DNA from: Mycobacterium sp. AZCC_0083
GTDB lineage: Bacteria; Actinomycetota; Actinomycetes; Mycobacteriales; Mycobacteriaceae
Direction of reading: 5' to 3'
Length of the DNA stretch: 64,000 bases
Assembly (NCBI RefSeq): GCF_014202335.1
Contig: NZ_JACHGP010000012.1
Coordinates: 1 to 64,000 of the forward strand
Shown here piece by piece: positions 57,691 through 64,000 of this stretch (its first letter is position 1; every line of letters starts with the position of its first letter). Under the pieces are notes generated by a model. That model was given only the letters and a program-made list of their open reading frames with translations, did not search any database and was not told where the DNA came from. Position numbers and translations under genes: made by a program.

Positions 57691-58556
57691 CTGCGCGCGT
57701 TCTGGAGGACCTCGTCGGGGTCCAGCCCGCGGTCGACGCCGTGTGCCATCACGGTTTGGCCCGGCTCCAGATGCAGCTGCTTGCCGTCGATGAAGACGTC
57801 GACCTTGTCGGGCTCGAACGACACCAGGTTGCCGATGCGCGCGACCTCCGGCCATGCCTCGACGTAGGACCACGCCGCCCGCTTGCGTCCGCCGATGGTG
57901 TAGTAGCTCGCCAGCCCCTTGTAGGGGCAGAACGTCTGTCCCTCAATGGGTTCGAGAGCTGGCTCGACGACGTCACCACGCGGGACGTACCAGCGCGGGG
58001 CGAAGCCCGATTCGTAGAGGGCAAGGGGGTGACCGGTGTCGGCGATCACTCGATCACCGTCACGGACCTCGAGATGCCGCGAGGTCGAGCGGATGTCGAT
58101 GCGGTGGTAGAAGTCCGCCGCGTGTCCGACGATGCGTTCGTCCTCTTCGTAGAACGCGTCCATCGCCTGCCAGGCGAAGGCCACCCGACCATCGAGTACC
58201 TCTGCGAAGGGCGGAAGCGAAGCGTATTGCCAGGCTGCACGATTGGCGCTGTGCTCGCCCGCAACGACGGTGAACCAGTTCACCTGTCCGAGGTCTGGAT
58301 GAGTCGTGACGCGGTCTTCGGCGACCAACATGCCGGGGTCGATGCTGGCGCGCGGGAAGTATGCCACCGGGTAGCGGCCGGGCTCGTGCAGGAGCACCAC
58401 GTCCTCGCTGTCGGCGATCCAGTCTTCGCCGAAACGCACCCTCATCCAACGCCGCAGCGGCTCGGCGAACAACAGGCGCTCCGGCAACGGGTGCGGGCTG
58501 AGCAACTGTCCAACGGAGCTGATAGCCAGTGGACCCTGCTGCCATGCGAGTCCCAT
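57687..58556 (-). CDS. DUF427 domain protein (two-domain form)
   Basis: A 289-residue protein with two successive DUF427-like units. In the first, RVRFGEDWIADSEDVVLLHEPGRYPVAYFPRASI is clear; in the second, HLEVRDGDRVIADTGHPLALYESGFAPRWYVPRGDV, then FCPYKGLASYYTIGG. The RxxVADTxxxxLLxExGxxPxYYxP pattern is typical of the family, whose function is unknown. First gene of the operon leading to the VOC and oxidoreductase genes; CCCATAAT half-sites lie in its promoter. Confidence 0.83.
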   Translation of the reverse strand: MGLAWQQGPLAISSVGQLLSPHPLPERLLFAEPLRRWMRVRFGEDWIADSEDVVLLHEPGRYPVAYFPRASIDPGMLVAEDRVTTHPDLGQVNWFTVVAGEHSANRAAWQYASLPPFAEVLDGRVAFAWQAMDAFYEEDERIVGHAADFYHRIDIRSTSRHLEVRDGDRVIADTGHPLALYESGFAPRWYVPRGDVVEPALEPIEGQTFCPYKGLASYYTIGGRKRAAWSYVEAWPEVARIGNLVSFEPDKVDVFIDGKQLHLEPGQTVMAHGVDRGLDPDEVLQNARR

Positions 58557-58596
58557 CGTGATCCCTCCCGAGCCGTCATCCCACTGGGTCATCCGA

Positions 58597-58626
58597 CCCA
58601 TAATTGTGGGCTGGTCCACCCATAAT
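58597..58626. promoter_or_regulatory. direct CCCATAAT repeats in the DUF427 operon promoter, candidate tandem-TetR operator
   Basis: CCCATAAT occurs at 58597-58604 and again at 58619-58626, exactly 22 bp apart, about two helix turns. The first is part of a near-palindrome CCCATAATTGTGGG. The inverse, ATTATGGG, occurs at 60102-60109 before the tandem-TetR gene. This pattern suggests the same regulator binds all three. Confidence 0.65.
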
Positions 58627-58690
58627 GTCCAACGGTTGGAGCCACTGACAAGTGGGAATGTGCTGACAGTTCGCTGTGTGAGTGCTCTGG

Positions 58691-58716
58691 GGCGAGCGAA
58701 GCGACGGGGAAAATGG
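58691..58716 (+). repeat. dispersed GAGCGAAGCGACGGGG repeat, intergenic copy
   Basis: GGCGAGCGAAGCGACGGGGA followed by AAATGG matches the nuoL units and the 23196 copy. It sits in the spacer immediately downstream of the tandem-TetR stop codon, the only non-coding copy seen here. Confidence 0.65.
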
Positions 58717-58724
58717 TCTAGCGG

Positions 58725-60074
58725 TCAGGATCTGGCGCCGCGGCGCGGCGTTCTCGGTGTTCGTCGCGTCGTGGGACCGGGCACCAACGAGCACACGTAA
58801 TCTGCGGCGGCCATCACGGTCGCCTGCATCGGTTCTGCGTCGTCCGTTGCGTGGCTGACCATGGCGCCGCCCTGGTGAGCGACCACCAGCGCGACCGCGA
58901 GGTGACGCGGATCGGCGTCAGACCGCAGCTCGCCGCGCTCGCGCATTGCCACGAACCCCGTGCGAAACAACTCGAGCCACTGGTCGTAACCGGCGGTCAA
59001 GACGTCGAGCACGTCGTCATCGGCTTCCAGCAGTTCACCTACCAGTGACCCAAAGCTGCATCCACCTCGGCGGTAGACGGCTTCCGCGTCGGCCGCGCAG
59101 GCATGTGCCCATGCCTGCAGCGACTGGAGGTTGTCGAGTGCGCCCATCTCCGGTCGGGTGTGAAAGGCGATGAGGCCGTCGCGGCGCCGATCGATGACCC
59201 GACGCGTCAGGTCCCGCTTGTCCTGGAAGTAGTGCGAGATCTGCGATCCGCTCACCGAAGCCGCGCTCCGCAGATCTTCCATGCTGGTCCCGGCGACGCC
59301 GTACTGAAACATCAACTCGGCGGCGACCTCGACTATGCGCGACCGAGTCTCGAGTCCCTTCCGGGTGAAATGCACGGTGTCGTCGTCGATCCGAGTGACC
59401 GCGGAGACGCGGCGGCGGCGGGCCGGCCGTGGCGCACGTTCGGCGGGATCGGTGGCGAACATACGCAGGTGGTTCACCGCGAATCGCACGGCGTCGGCGT
59501 GCGCCCATTCCTGGCGATAGGCGTAGGCCACGGTGCCGCCGCCCTGGTGGATGCTGACGATGACCATGGCCAGCCGTCGCGGGTCGGCACCTGCAACGAG
59601 AACACCGTGCTCCTTCATCTGCTGCAGCGCATGCTCGAGTAGCGCGACCCATTGCCAGTAGGCCTCGCCGAGTGTCCGCCGCGTGGCACCGTCGGACTTG
59701 ACCAGCCTGCCGACGAGGGCGTGGAAGGTGGGAGTGCCCTCGTAACCGATGCGGCGCAAGTAGCGCACGTTCCTGTCGATCCAGCGTTCGAAGTCGTCGA
59801 ACGACTGGAGCCCGTGCAGTTGCGGGTTTCGATGAAAGTCCAGCACCACGTCGAGCTGGCGGACCAGAACCGCGCGAATGAGTGCCTGCTTGTCGGCGAA
59901 GTAATGGGCCAGTTGAGAGCCACTCACCGACGCGGCCCTGCGCACCCCGTCCATGTTGAACGCCGAGTAGCCGTCGTTCAGGATCAGCTCGGCTGCCGCT
60001 TCCACGATCCGCTCGCGGGTGGCGCGTCCCTTGGGCGTCAACCGCTGCTCACCGGATGTGTCGATGGCGGCCAT
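58725..60074 (-). CDS. regulator with two TetR modules in one chain
   Basis: A 449-residue protein made of two TetR/AcrR units. Unit 1 (about residues 10-215) has a helix-turn-helix of the form TRERIVEAAAELILNDGYSA, SVSGSQLAHYFADKQAL. Unit 2 (about 235-435) has TRSRIVEVAAELMFQYGVAG, SVSGSQISHYFQDKRDL. The ligand domains also align (e.g. DPRRLAMVIVSIHQGGG against DPRHLAVALVVAHQGGA). It thus behaves as a covalently joined dimer. It faces the MOSC-fusion gene divergently and lies upstream of the DUF427 operon, with CCCATAAT-type sites at both promoters. Confidence 0.9.
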   Translation of the reverse strand: MAAIDTSGEQRLTPKGRATRERIVEAAAELILNDGYSAFNMDGVRRAASVSGSQLAHYFADKQALIRAVLVRQLDVVLDFHRNPQLHGLQSFDDFERWIDRNVRYLRRIGYEGTPTFHALVGRLVKSDGATRRTLGEAYWQWVALLEHALQQMKEHGVLVAGADPRRLAMVIVSIHQGGGTVAYAYRQEWAHADAVRFAVNHLRMFATDPAERAPRPARRRRVSAVTRIDDDTVHFTRKGLETRSRIVEVAAELMFQYGVAGTSMEDLRSAASVSGSQISHYFQDKRDLTRRVIDRRRDGLIAFHTRPEMGALDNLQSLQAWAHACAADAEAVYRRGGCSFGSLVGELLEADDDVLDVLTAGYDQWLELFRTGFVAMRERGELRSDADPRHLAVALVVAHQGGAMVSHATDDAEPMQATVMAAADYVCSLVPGPTTRRTPRTPRRGARS

Positions 60075-60097
60075 TGTTCAAGGCTATCGACGTCGTT

Positions 60098-60108
60098 CCA
60101 TATTATGG
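60098..60108. promoter_or_regulatory. CCATATTATGG palindrome upstream of the tandem-TetR gene
   Basis: An 11-bp perfect palindrome that contains the ATTATGG core of the DUF427 sites. It is 24 bp before the tandem-TetR start and 82 bp before the divergent GTG at 60191. Candidate autoregulatory operator. Confidence 0.55.
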
Positions 60109-60190
60109 GACATTCAACCCAGTGTGTCGGTCAGAGGCTGCCGGGCCGGCAAGCCGTTAACGTAGGTGGTGTCGTCGGAAGGAACCACAG

Positions 60191-61903
60191 GTGGCGAGAC
60201 TGGTCTCGGTGAACGTCGGTAGACCGAAAAACGTGCCCTGGCAAGACAAGAAGGTCTTCACTGGAGCATGGAAGACCCCTGTCGAGGGCCCTGTGGTGGT
60301 GCGCAGGCTCAACGTCGACGGCGACGGGCAGGGCGACCTCGCCGGCCACGGTGGCGAACAGCGCGCCGTGCTGGTCTATCAGACCCACTCCTACGACTAC
60401 TGGCGCAGCTACCTCGAGCGTGACGACCTAGAACCGGGCCACTTCGGAGAGAACTTCACCGTAAGCGGGCTCGGCGACGACGAGGTATGCATCGGGGACC
60501 GCTACCGCATCGGTGAGGCCGAATTCGAGGTCACCCAACCGCGCGTCACCTGCTTTCGCGTCGGCATGCGCCTCGGCGAGCCCGAGATGCCCAACCTGTT
60601 GGTCGCCCATCACCGGCCCGGCTTCTACATGCGGGTCATCCGCGAGGGGCGCGTCGAGGCCGGCGACCCCATCGAACTGACCCACCGAGGCCGACACGAA
60701 CTGTCGGTCGCCGACGTCGACGCGCTGCTCTACCTGCCCGACCGCGACATGGATCGACTCAAGCACGCCGTCGACCTGCCCGCGCTCAGCCCGGGATGGC
60801 AGCAGTCCTTTCGCGACATGCTTGGCGCGCAAGCTGATTCGGCCGTGGCGGTCGGGCCGGTGTGGGCTGGATTTCGCCAACTCCGGGTCGATGCCATTGC
60901 GCGGGAGAGCTCGACGATCACGTCCATCGATCTAGTGCCAACCGACGGTGGCCCCCTGCCGAGACCACGGCCGGGCCAGTATCTGACCGTCAAGATCCCA
61001 GACGCCGGCGACCCAGCGCCGTTGCGCAGCTACTCGTTGTCGGGTGACCCCGGCGCCGGGACCTACCGCATCAGCGTGAAGCGCGAGGAGCACGGCCAGG
61101 TGAGCCGATGGCTGCACGCCCACATCCGTGCCGGATCGACCCTGGACGCCGCTGCGCCCCGCGGAGACTTCTTCCTCACCGAGGACAGCTTCCCCGTCGT
61201 GCTGGTGTCGGCGGGTGTCGGCGCCACGCCCGTGCTGGCCATGCTGCACGCACTCGCCGAGGCCGGTAGCCAACGCCAAATCCGGTGGGTGCACACGACG
61301 CACGACCGGGAGTCGCACGCCTTCGCCACTGAGGTCACCCGGTTGATCGAAGCCCTCCCCCATGCCCAGCAGCGCATCTTCTACACCGCCGAGCCCGGGC
61401 CGGGTCGCCCAGCCGAGCGCCTCACCGCGTCATCGATCGCGATGTTGAACCTGCCCACCGAAGCCGCCGTATACCTTTGCGGCCCAAACGCATTCATGGA
61501 CGACATGCGAGCCGCCCTGACCGCCGTCGGGATCGACCGGGGCCGGATCCACACCGAATCCTTCGGCGCGCTGTCTGCCATCAACCCCGGCGTCGTCGAC
61601 GCGCCTGCCCCCTCGCGCCCACACCGGCCGCCGGGCATGCCCACGACGGGACCGCAGGTCACGTTCTCCCGCAGCGGACTCACCGCCAACTGGTCACCGG
61701 ACTACCACAGCCTGCTCGAACTGGCCGAAGCCTGCGACGTTCCCACCAGGTACTCGTGCAGGAGCGGCGTCTGCCACATCTGCCTGACCGGGATCGTGGC
61801 CGGTGCCGCGACGTATGTCCAGGCGCCACTGGATCGACCGCCAAGCGACTCGGTGCTCATCTGCTCCGCGGCCCCAGACGGCGACCTCGTCCTCGACCTC
61901 TAG
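60191..61903 (+). CDS. MOSC domain-ferredoxin reductase-ferredoxin fusion protein
   Basis: A 570-residue three-part protein. Residues 1-215 form a MOSC domain (GHGGEQRAVLVYQ, HFGENFTVSGL, and the conserved cysteine of TQPRVTCFRVGMRLG), like YiiM-type N-hydroxylated-compound reductases. Residues 230-460 form an FNR-like reductase (LRSYSLSGDP FAD loop; SAGVGATPVLAML nucleotide loop; YLCGPNAFMDDM). Residues 480-570 form a plant-type [2Fe-2S] ferredoxin (TRYSCRSGVCHICLTG and a distant CSAAPDG cysteine). It could pass electrons from NAD(P)H to the MOSC site. GTG 60191 is preceded by GGAAGGA. Confidence 0.88.
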   Translation: MARLVSVNVGRPKNVPWQDKKVFTGAWKTPVEGPVVVRRLNVDGDGQGDLAGHGGEQRAVLVYQTHSYDYWRSYLERDDLEPGHFGENFTVSGLGDDEVCIGDRYRIGEAEFEVTQPRVTCFRVGMRLGEPEMPNLLVAHHRPGFYMRVIREGRVEAGDPIELTHRGRHELSVADVDALLYLPDRDMDRLKHAVDLPALSPGWQQSFRDMLGAQADSAVAVGPVWAGFRQLRVDAIARESSTITSIDLVPTDGGPLPRPRPGQYLTVKIPDAGDPAPLRSYSLSGDPGAGTYRISVKREEHGQVSRWLHAHIRAGSTLDAAAPRGDFFLTEDSFPVVLVSAGVGATPVLAMLHALAEAGSQRQIRWVHTTHDRESHAFATEVTRLIEALPHAQQRIFYTAEPGPGRPAERLTASSIAMLNLPTEAAVYLCGPNAFMDDMRAALTAVGIDRGRIHTESFGALSAINPGVVDAPAPSRPHRPPGMPTTGPQVTFSRSGLTANWSPDYHSLLELAEACDVPTRYSCRSGVCHICLTGIVAGAATYVQAPLDRPPSDSVLICSAAPDGDLVLDL

Positions 61904-62295
61904 GAGGCCGGCTTCTCGGCGATCAGTTGGATGAGATTGCCGCACGTGTCGTCGAACACGGCCGTGGTGTAGTCGCCACCATCGGTCGGCTTCTGCGTGA
62001 AGACGACGCCGAGTTTCGTCAATCGATCGTGCTCGGCCTCGACGTCGTCGACGGCGAACTGAGCCAACGGGATTCCGTCTTCGGCGAGGGCATCACGGTA
62101 GGGCTTGACCGCGGGGTGACCGCACGGTTCCAGCAGTAGTTCGGGCCCTTCGGGGTCGTCGGAGGAAACCACGGTGAGCCAGGAGTCCTCCCCGATCGGC
62201 ACGTCGCGGCGTTTCGTGAAGCCGAGCACGTCGGTGTAGAACGCCAGCGCTGCTCGCTGATCGTCGACGAAGAGGCTGGTCAGACGGATCTTCAT
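61900..62295 (-). CDS. VOC family protein, partner of ArsR regulator
   Basis: A 131-residue glyoxalase-fold protein (RLTSLFVDDQRAALAFYTDVLGF start, IPLAQFAVDDVEAEHDRL middle, AVFDDTCGNLIQLI end with the conserved DxxGNLIQL motif). It is coupled to the ArsR gene by a 4-bp overlap, a common arrangement in which the ArsR protein controls a small-molecule-modifying VOC protein. The stop overlaps that of the convergent MOSC-fusion gene in a CTAG. Substrate unknown. Confidence 0.83.
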   Translation of the reverse strand: MKIRLTSLFVDDQRAALAFYTDVLGFTKRRDVPIGEDSWLTVVSSDDPEGPELLLEPCGHPAVKPYRDALAEDGIPLAQFAVDDVEAEHDRLTKLGVVFTQKPTDGGDYTTAVFDDTCGNLIQLIAEKPAS

Positions 62296-62579
62296 GGGTC
62301 TTCCTTCCCGACGACGAACGGCCATCGTCGTGTGATCTCGGCGAGAGGCTCGCCGTTGAAGTAGTGGAACTTGGACCGGCCGCGACGCTCGGTCACGACC
62401 AGCCCGGCCGACTCGAGCACGGCGAGATGCTGCGATACCGCCTGCCGACTCGAGCTGAGCCGATGCCGCGTGGTGAGCAGTGTGCAGATCTCGAACAAGG
62501 TCTGTCCGTCGCTCGCGGCGAGTTCGTCGAGGATGAGACGCCTGGTCTCGTCGTCGAGTGCCCTGAACACGTCCGCCAC
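62292..62579 (-). CDS. ArsR family transcriptional regulator
   Basis: A 95-residue winged-helix regulator. The fold is complete: VFRALDDETRRLILDELAAS, the helix-turn-helix LSSSRQAVSQHLAVLESAGLVVTERRGRSKFHYF, and a short tail. There is no metal-binding ELCVCDL motif, so it is of the non-metal type found beside VOC genes. A near-perfect 26-bp palindrome begins 9 bp upstream of its GTG start, indicating autoregulation. Confidence 0.88.
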   Translation of the reverse strand: MADVFRALDDETRRLILDELAASDGQTLFEICTLLTTRHRLSSSRQAVSQHLAVLESAGLVVTERRGRSKFHYFNGEPLAEITRRWPFVVGKEDP

Positions 62580-62587
62580 ACCTTCAT

Positions 62588-62613
62588 GATAGGCAAGTGG
62601 CTACTTGCATATC
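62588..62613. promoter_or_regulatory. 26-bp near-perfect palindrome, ArsR operator
   Basis: GATAGGCAAGT and ACTTGCATATC are complementary at 10 of 11 positions around a GGCT centre. It lies 9 bp upstream of the ArsR start. The extent and symmetry are typical of ArsR autorepression sites. Confidence 0.75.
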
Positions 62614-62638
62614 AAGCTTCAGCTGCCCGAGCGACCCG

Positions 62639-63034
62639 TCAGATGACGATGACCGCGACGAGCTTCTCCAGTCCGTTGAAGTCATCGCCGTTTCGCGTGT
62701 AGAGATCGAGCTGATTGGCGTGTGCGGTTGCGGCAATCAATAGGTCAGCGAATCGGCTCCGCGGGGTCCTTCCTTCGCGGACGACGGCGGCGACGACGAG
62801 TCCGTAACTCCGTGCAGCCGCCCCGTCGAATTGGATGGGTTCCAGTGTTGATTCGACTTCCTGGAGCCGGGCCTGCCGCTTCGCAGCTTCCATCGCGTCG
62901 GCGGCAAGGTGTGGGCCGGCCGCCAACTCGGCCGCGGTGATCGCGGATATCGCCATCTCGTCGGGCAGCGCAGCGAGCACGACCGGATCGTGCCAGTCGA
63001 TGACGACGGACGTGTCGAGAAGGCCCGACGTCAC
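62639..63034 (-). CDS. vapC: PIN-domain ribonuclease toxin (VapC-like)
   Basis: A 131-residue PIN-domain nuclease. Four acidic metal-binding positions are visible: the D of LLDTSVVIDW, the E of SAITAAELAAG, and the two aspartates of RFADLLIAATAHAN and the YTRNGDDF region. Mycobacterial VapC toxins cut specific tRNAs or rRNA; this target is unknown. It begins 1 bp after the antitoxin stop, as expected for an operon with the antitoxin first. Confidence 0.87.
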   Translation of the reverse strand: MTSGLLDTSVVIDWHDPVVLAALPDEMAISAITAAELAAGPHLAADAMEAAKRQARLQEVESTLEPIQFDGAAARSYGLVVAAVVREGRTPRSRFADLLIAATAHANQLDLYTRNGDDFNGLEKLVAVIVI

Positions 63035-63035
63035 C

Positions 63036-63284
63036 TCATAGCCCTTGGTCGATCAACCGGTCTTGGTCGGCGCGGAACCGGCGATGGTCGATTCGCACGC
63101 CGGCTGCCGCCAACGCAGCGACTTCGTCGCGGGATATGAAGGTGCGGCGACCGGCTCGAATCGGCCGAAGCTCGGCGACCGGTTCGCCATTGCGGGTGAC
63201 GACGAAGGTTTCGCCCGCCGTGACCGCGTCGATCACCCGGGCGTTGTCGTTGCGCAGTTCGCGCTGCGCGATGGTCTTGGCCAT
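63036..63284 (-). CDS. vapB: VapB-type antitoxin (Phd/YefM fold)
   Basis: An 82-residue antitoxin. The N-terminal Phd/YefM DNA-binding domain is clear (IAQRELRNDNARVIDAVTAGETFVVTRNGEPVAELRPI), followed by a C-terminal tail (DEVAALAAAGVRIDHRRFRADQDRL) that would wrap around the toxin. It precedes vapC and lies just downstream of the GTAGCA/TGCTAC palindrome. Confidence 0.87.
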   Translation of the reverse strand: MAKTIAQRELRNDNARVIDAVTAGETFVVTRNGEPVAELRPIRAGRRTFISRDEVAALAAAGVRIDHRRFRADQDRLIDQGL

Positions 63285-63294
63285 GGGTTTAATC

Positions 63295-63311
63295 GTAGCA
63301 AGAAGTGCTAC
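63295..63311. promoter_or_regulatory. GTAGCA-AGAAG-TGCTAC inverted repeat, VapB operator
   Basis: Perfect 6-base arms with a 5-base spacer, 10 bp before the vapB start codon. Half-site-like TAGCTCTGTGTAGCA follows. Typical layout for Phd/YefM autoregulation. Confidence 0.6.
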
Positions 63312-63423
63312 ACAGAGCTACGGGCATGTCCTGGACGGCACATCGCCAATGCTTCGCGACATGGAGACGCTGTGTGCGCGGTGAGGTGTACGTCCTCGAC
63401 CTCTAAATCGCCTCGCCGCCAAG

Positions 63424-64000
63424 CTAAGCCGGGTCGGCGAAGACCGGCGGCTCCCCCGACATTCCTGCCATCACGGCGGCGATCTGATTGGGCGATCCGA
63501 TGAGCCCCACCTGCAGGTCGGTCTCGAGCACCAGAGCCGCGGCACTGTCGTTACTGGTCCAGGTCTCGTCGTAGAGGCGCTTCGCCGCGCGGACGGCGTT
63601 GGGTGACTTCTGGGCGATCTCGGCTGCGAGTTCCTGGGCCGCGGCGAGCGGATCGTCGGCAACGCGTGTGACCAATCCCAGCGCGGATGCCTCCGTGCCG
63701 GAGACGGTGCGACCGGTGAACGTCAGCTCCTTCGCGACGTCGATCGGTACCAGCCGCGGCAGCGTCTGCGTGATTCCCATGTCGGGCACGAGGCCCCACT
63801 TGACCTCCATGACGCTCAGCTTCGCGTCGGGTGCGGCGATCCGGATGTCGGCGCCGAGCGCGATCTGCAGACCGCCGCCGAAGCAGTTGCCGTGAACCGC
63901 AGCGATCACCGGTGCCGGCACCAGCGACCAGTCATACGCCACGCGTTGCGCGACGTTCGCCAGCCGGTCGTCGTCGCGAACCAGCAGCACGCCCGTGCCA
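63424..64000 (-). CDS. enoyl-CoA hydratase/isomerase family protein, N-terminus beyond window
   Basis: 192 codons of a crotonase-fold protein run to the right edge in an open frame, so the true start is outside. The oxyanion segment AAVHGNCFGGGLQIALGADIRIAAPDAKLSVMEVKWGLVPDMG is clear. Residues QIA in place of ELA and the WGLVPDMG loop show Asp where hydratases have Glu, so hydratase activity is doubtful. The visible end is EPPVFADPA. It resembles mycobacterial EchA proteins; no specific one can be named. Confidence 0.85.
   Translation of the reverse strand, partial: GTGVLLVRDDDRLANVAQRVAYDWSLVPAPVIAAVHGNCFGGGLQIALGADIRIAAPDAKLSVMEVKWGLVPDMGITQTLPRLVPIDVAKELTFTGRTVSGTEASALGLVTRVADDPLAAAQELAAEIAQKSPNAVRAAKRLYDETWTSNDSAAALVLETDLQVGLIGSPNQIAAVMAGMSGEPPVFADPA

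Noticed and set aside
1..64000. CRISPR arrays, rRNA or tRNA genes, insertion sequences, prophage or integrase genes
   Set aside because: Looked for and not seen; no regularly spaced direct repeats, no transposase-like proteins and no tRNA-like cloverleaf was recognised by eye. A tRNAscan and an IS search would be needed to exclude degenerate copies.

Overview
The window is high-GC actinobacterial DNA and almost certainly comes from the chromosome of a fast-growing Mycobacterium/Mycolicibacterium. The evidence is an antigen 85 mycolyltransferase, a Ddn-like F420-type protein, many GTG starts and ATGA/GTGA stop-start overlaps, and gene order matching, from memory, two stretches of the M. tuberculosis chromosome: Rv3137-Rv3143 followed by nuoA-N (Rv3145-Rv3158), and Rv3167c-Rv3171c. 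No rRNA, tRNA, CRISPR array, phage or transposase was found, and no gap between genes exceeds 300 bases.

Layout. 1-6207: the end of a DUF222/HNH (13E12-type) gene, a PhzF-like isomerase, a small membrane protein, hisN, the acyl-CoA dehydrogenase pair fadE24-fadE23, and fadB4. 6211-26069: about 20 kb of accessory metabolism lying between fadB4 and the Rv3143-like receiver gene, which are neighbours in M. tuberculosis. It holds (a) a tripartite tricarboxylate transporter (TctB-TctA-TctC) with an MmgE/PrpD enzyme, an IclR regulator, a VOC protein and a split chromate transporter; (b) an Ag85C-like mycolyltransferase; (c) a catabolic cluster at 14567-24451 with two TetR regulators, a flavin monooxygenase-like protein, a homogentisate-dioxygenase-like cupin, an alpha/beta hydrolase, a CoA-transferase, an HMG-CoA-lyase-like enzyme and an acyl-CoA dehydrogenase/kinase pair; (d) a methyltransferase under a SoxR/MerR-type box, a SnoaL-like protein and a YceI protein. 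26080-42186: the receiver gene and the complete 14-gene complex I operon. 42196-53046: an enoyl-CoA hydratase, a decayed carboxylesterase, a TetR-PIG-L fusion protein, the Rv3168/Rv3169-like pair, a small secreted peptide, a DUF4345/AraC pair, a Baeyer-Villiger-type monooxygenase, aofH and an hpx-like hydrolase. 53066-64000: two MDR-family dehydrogenases, tandem paralogous lipoproteins, a disulfide-oxidoreductase/VOC/DUF427 operon with a regulator carrying two TetR modules in one chain, a MOSC-reductase-ferredoxin fusion, an ArsR/VOC pair, a VapBC-type toxin-antitoxin pair and the end of an enoyl-CoA hydratase.

How the genes work together. fadE24/23/fadB4 and the 14-23 kb cluster would feed acyl-CoA-derived electrons and acetyl-CoA into central metabolism, and the adjacent nuo operon oxidises the resulting NADH. 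Several regulators lie next to clear inverted repeats that I propose as their operators. The most unusual items are the TetR-PIG-L fusion, the tandem-TetR regulator with matching repeated half-sites, the aromatic/4-hydroxyacid-like catabolic cluster, and two families of short dispersed repeats, one of which is translated in different frames inside NuoL and two kinase-like proteins.
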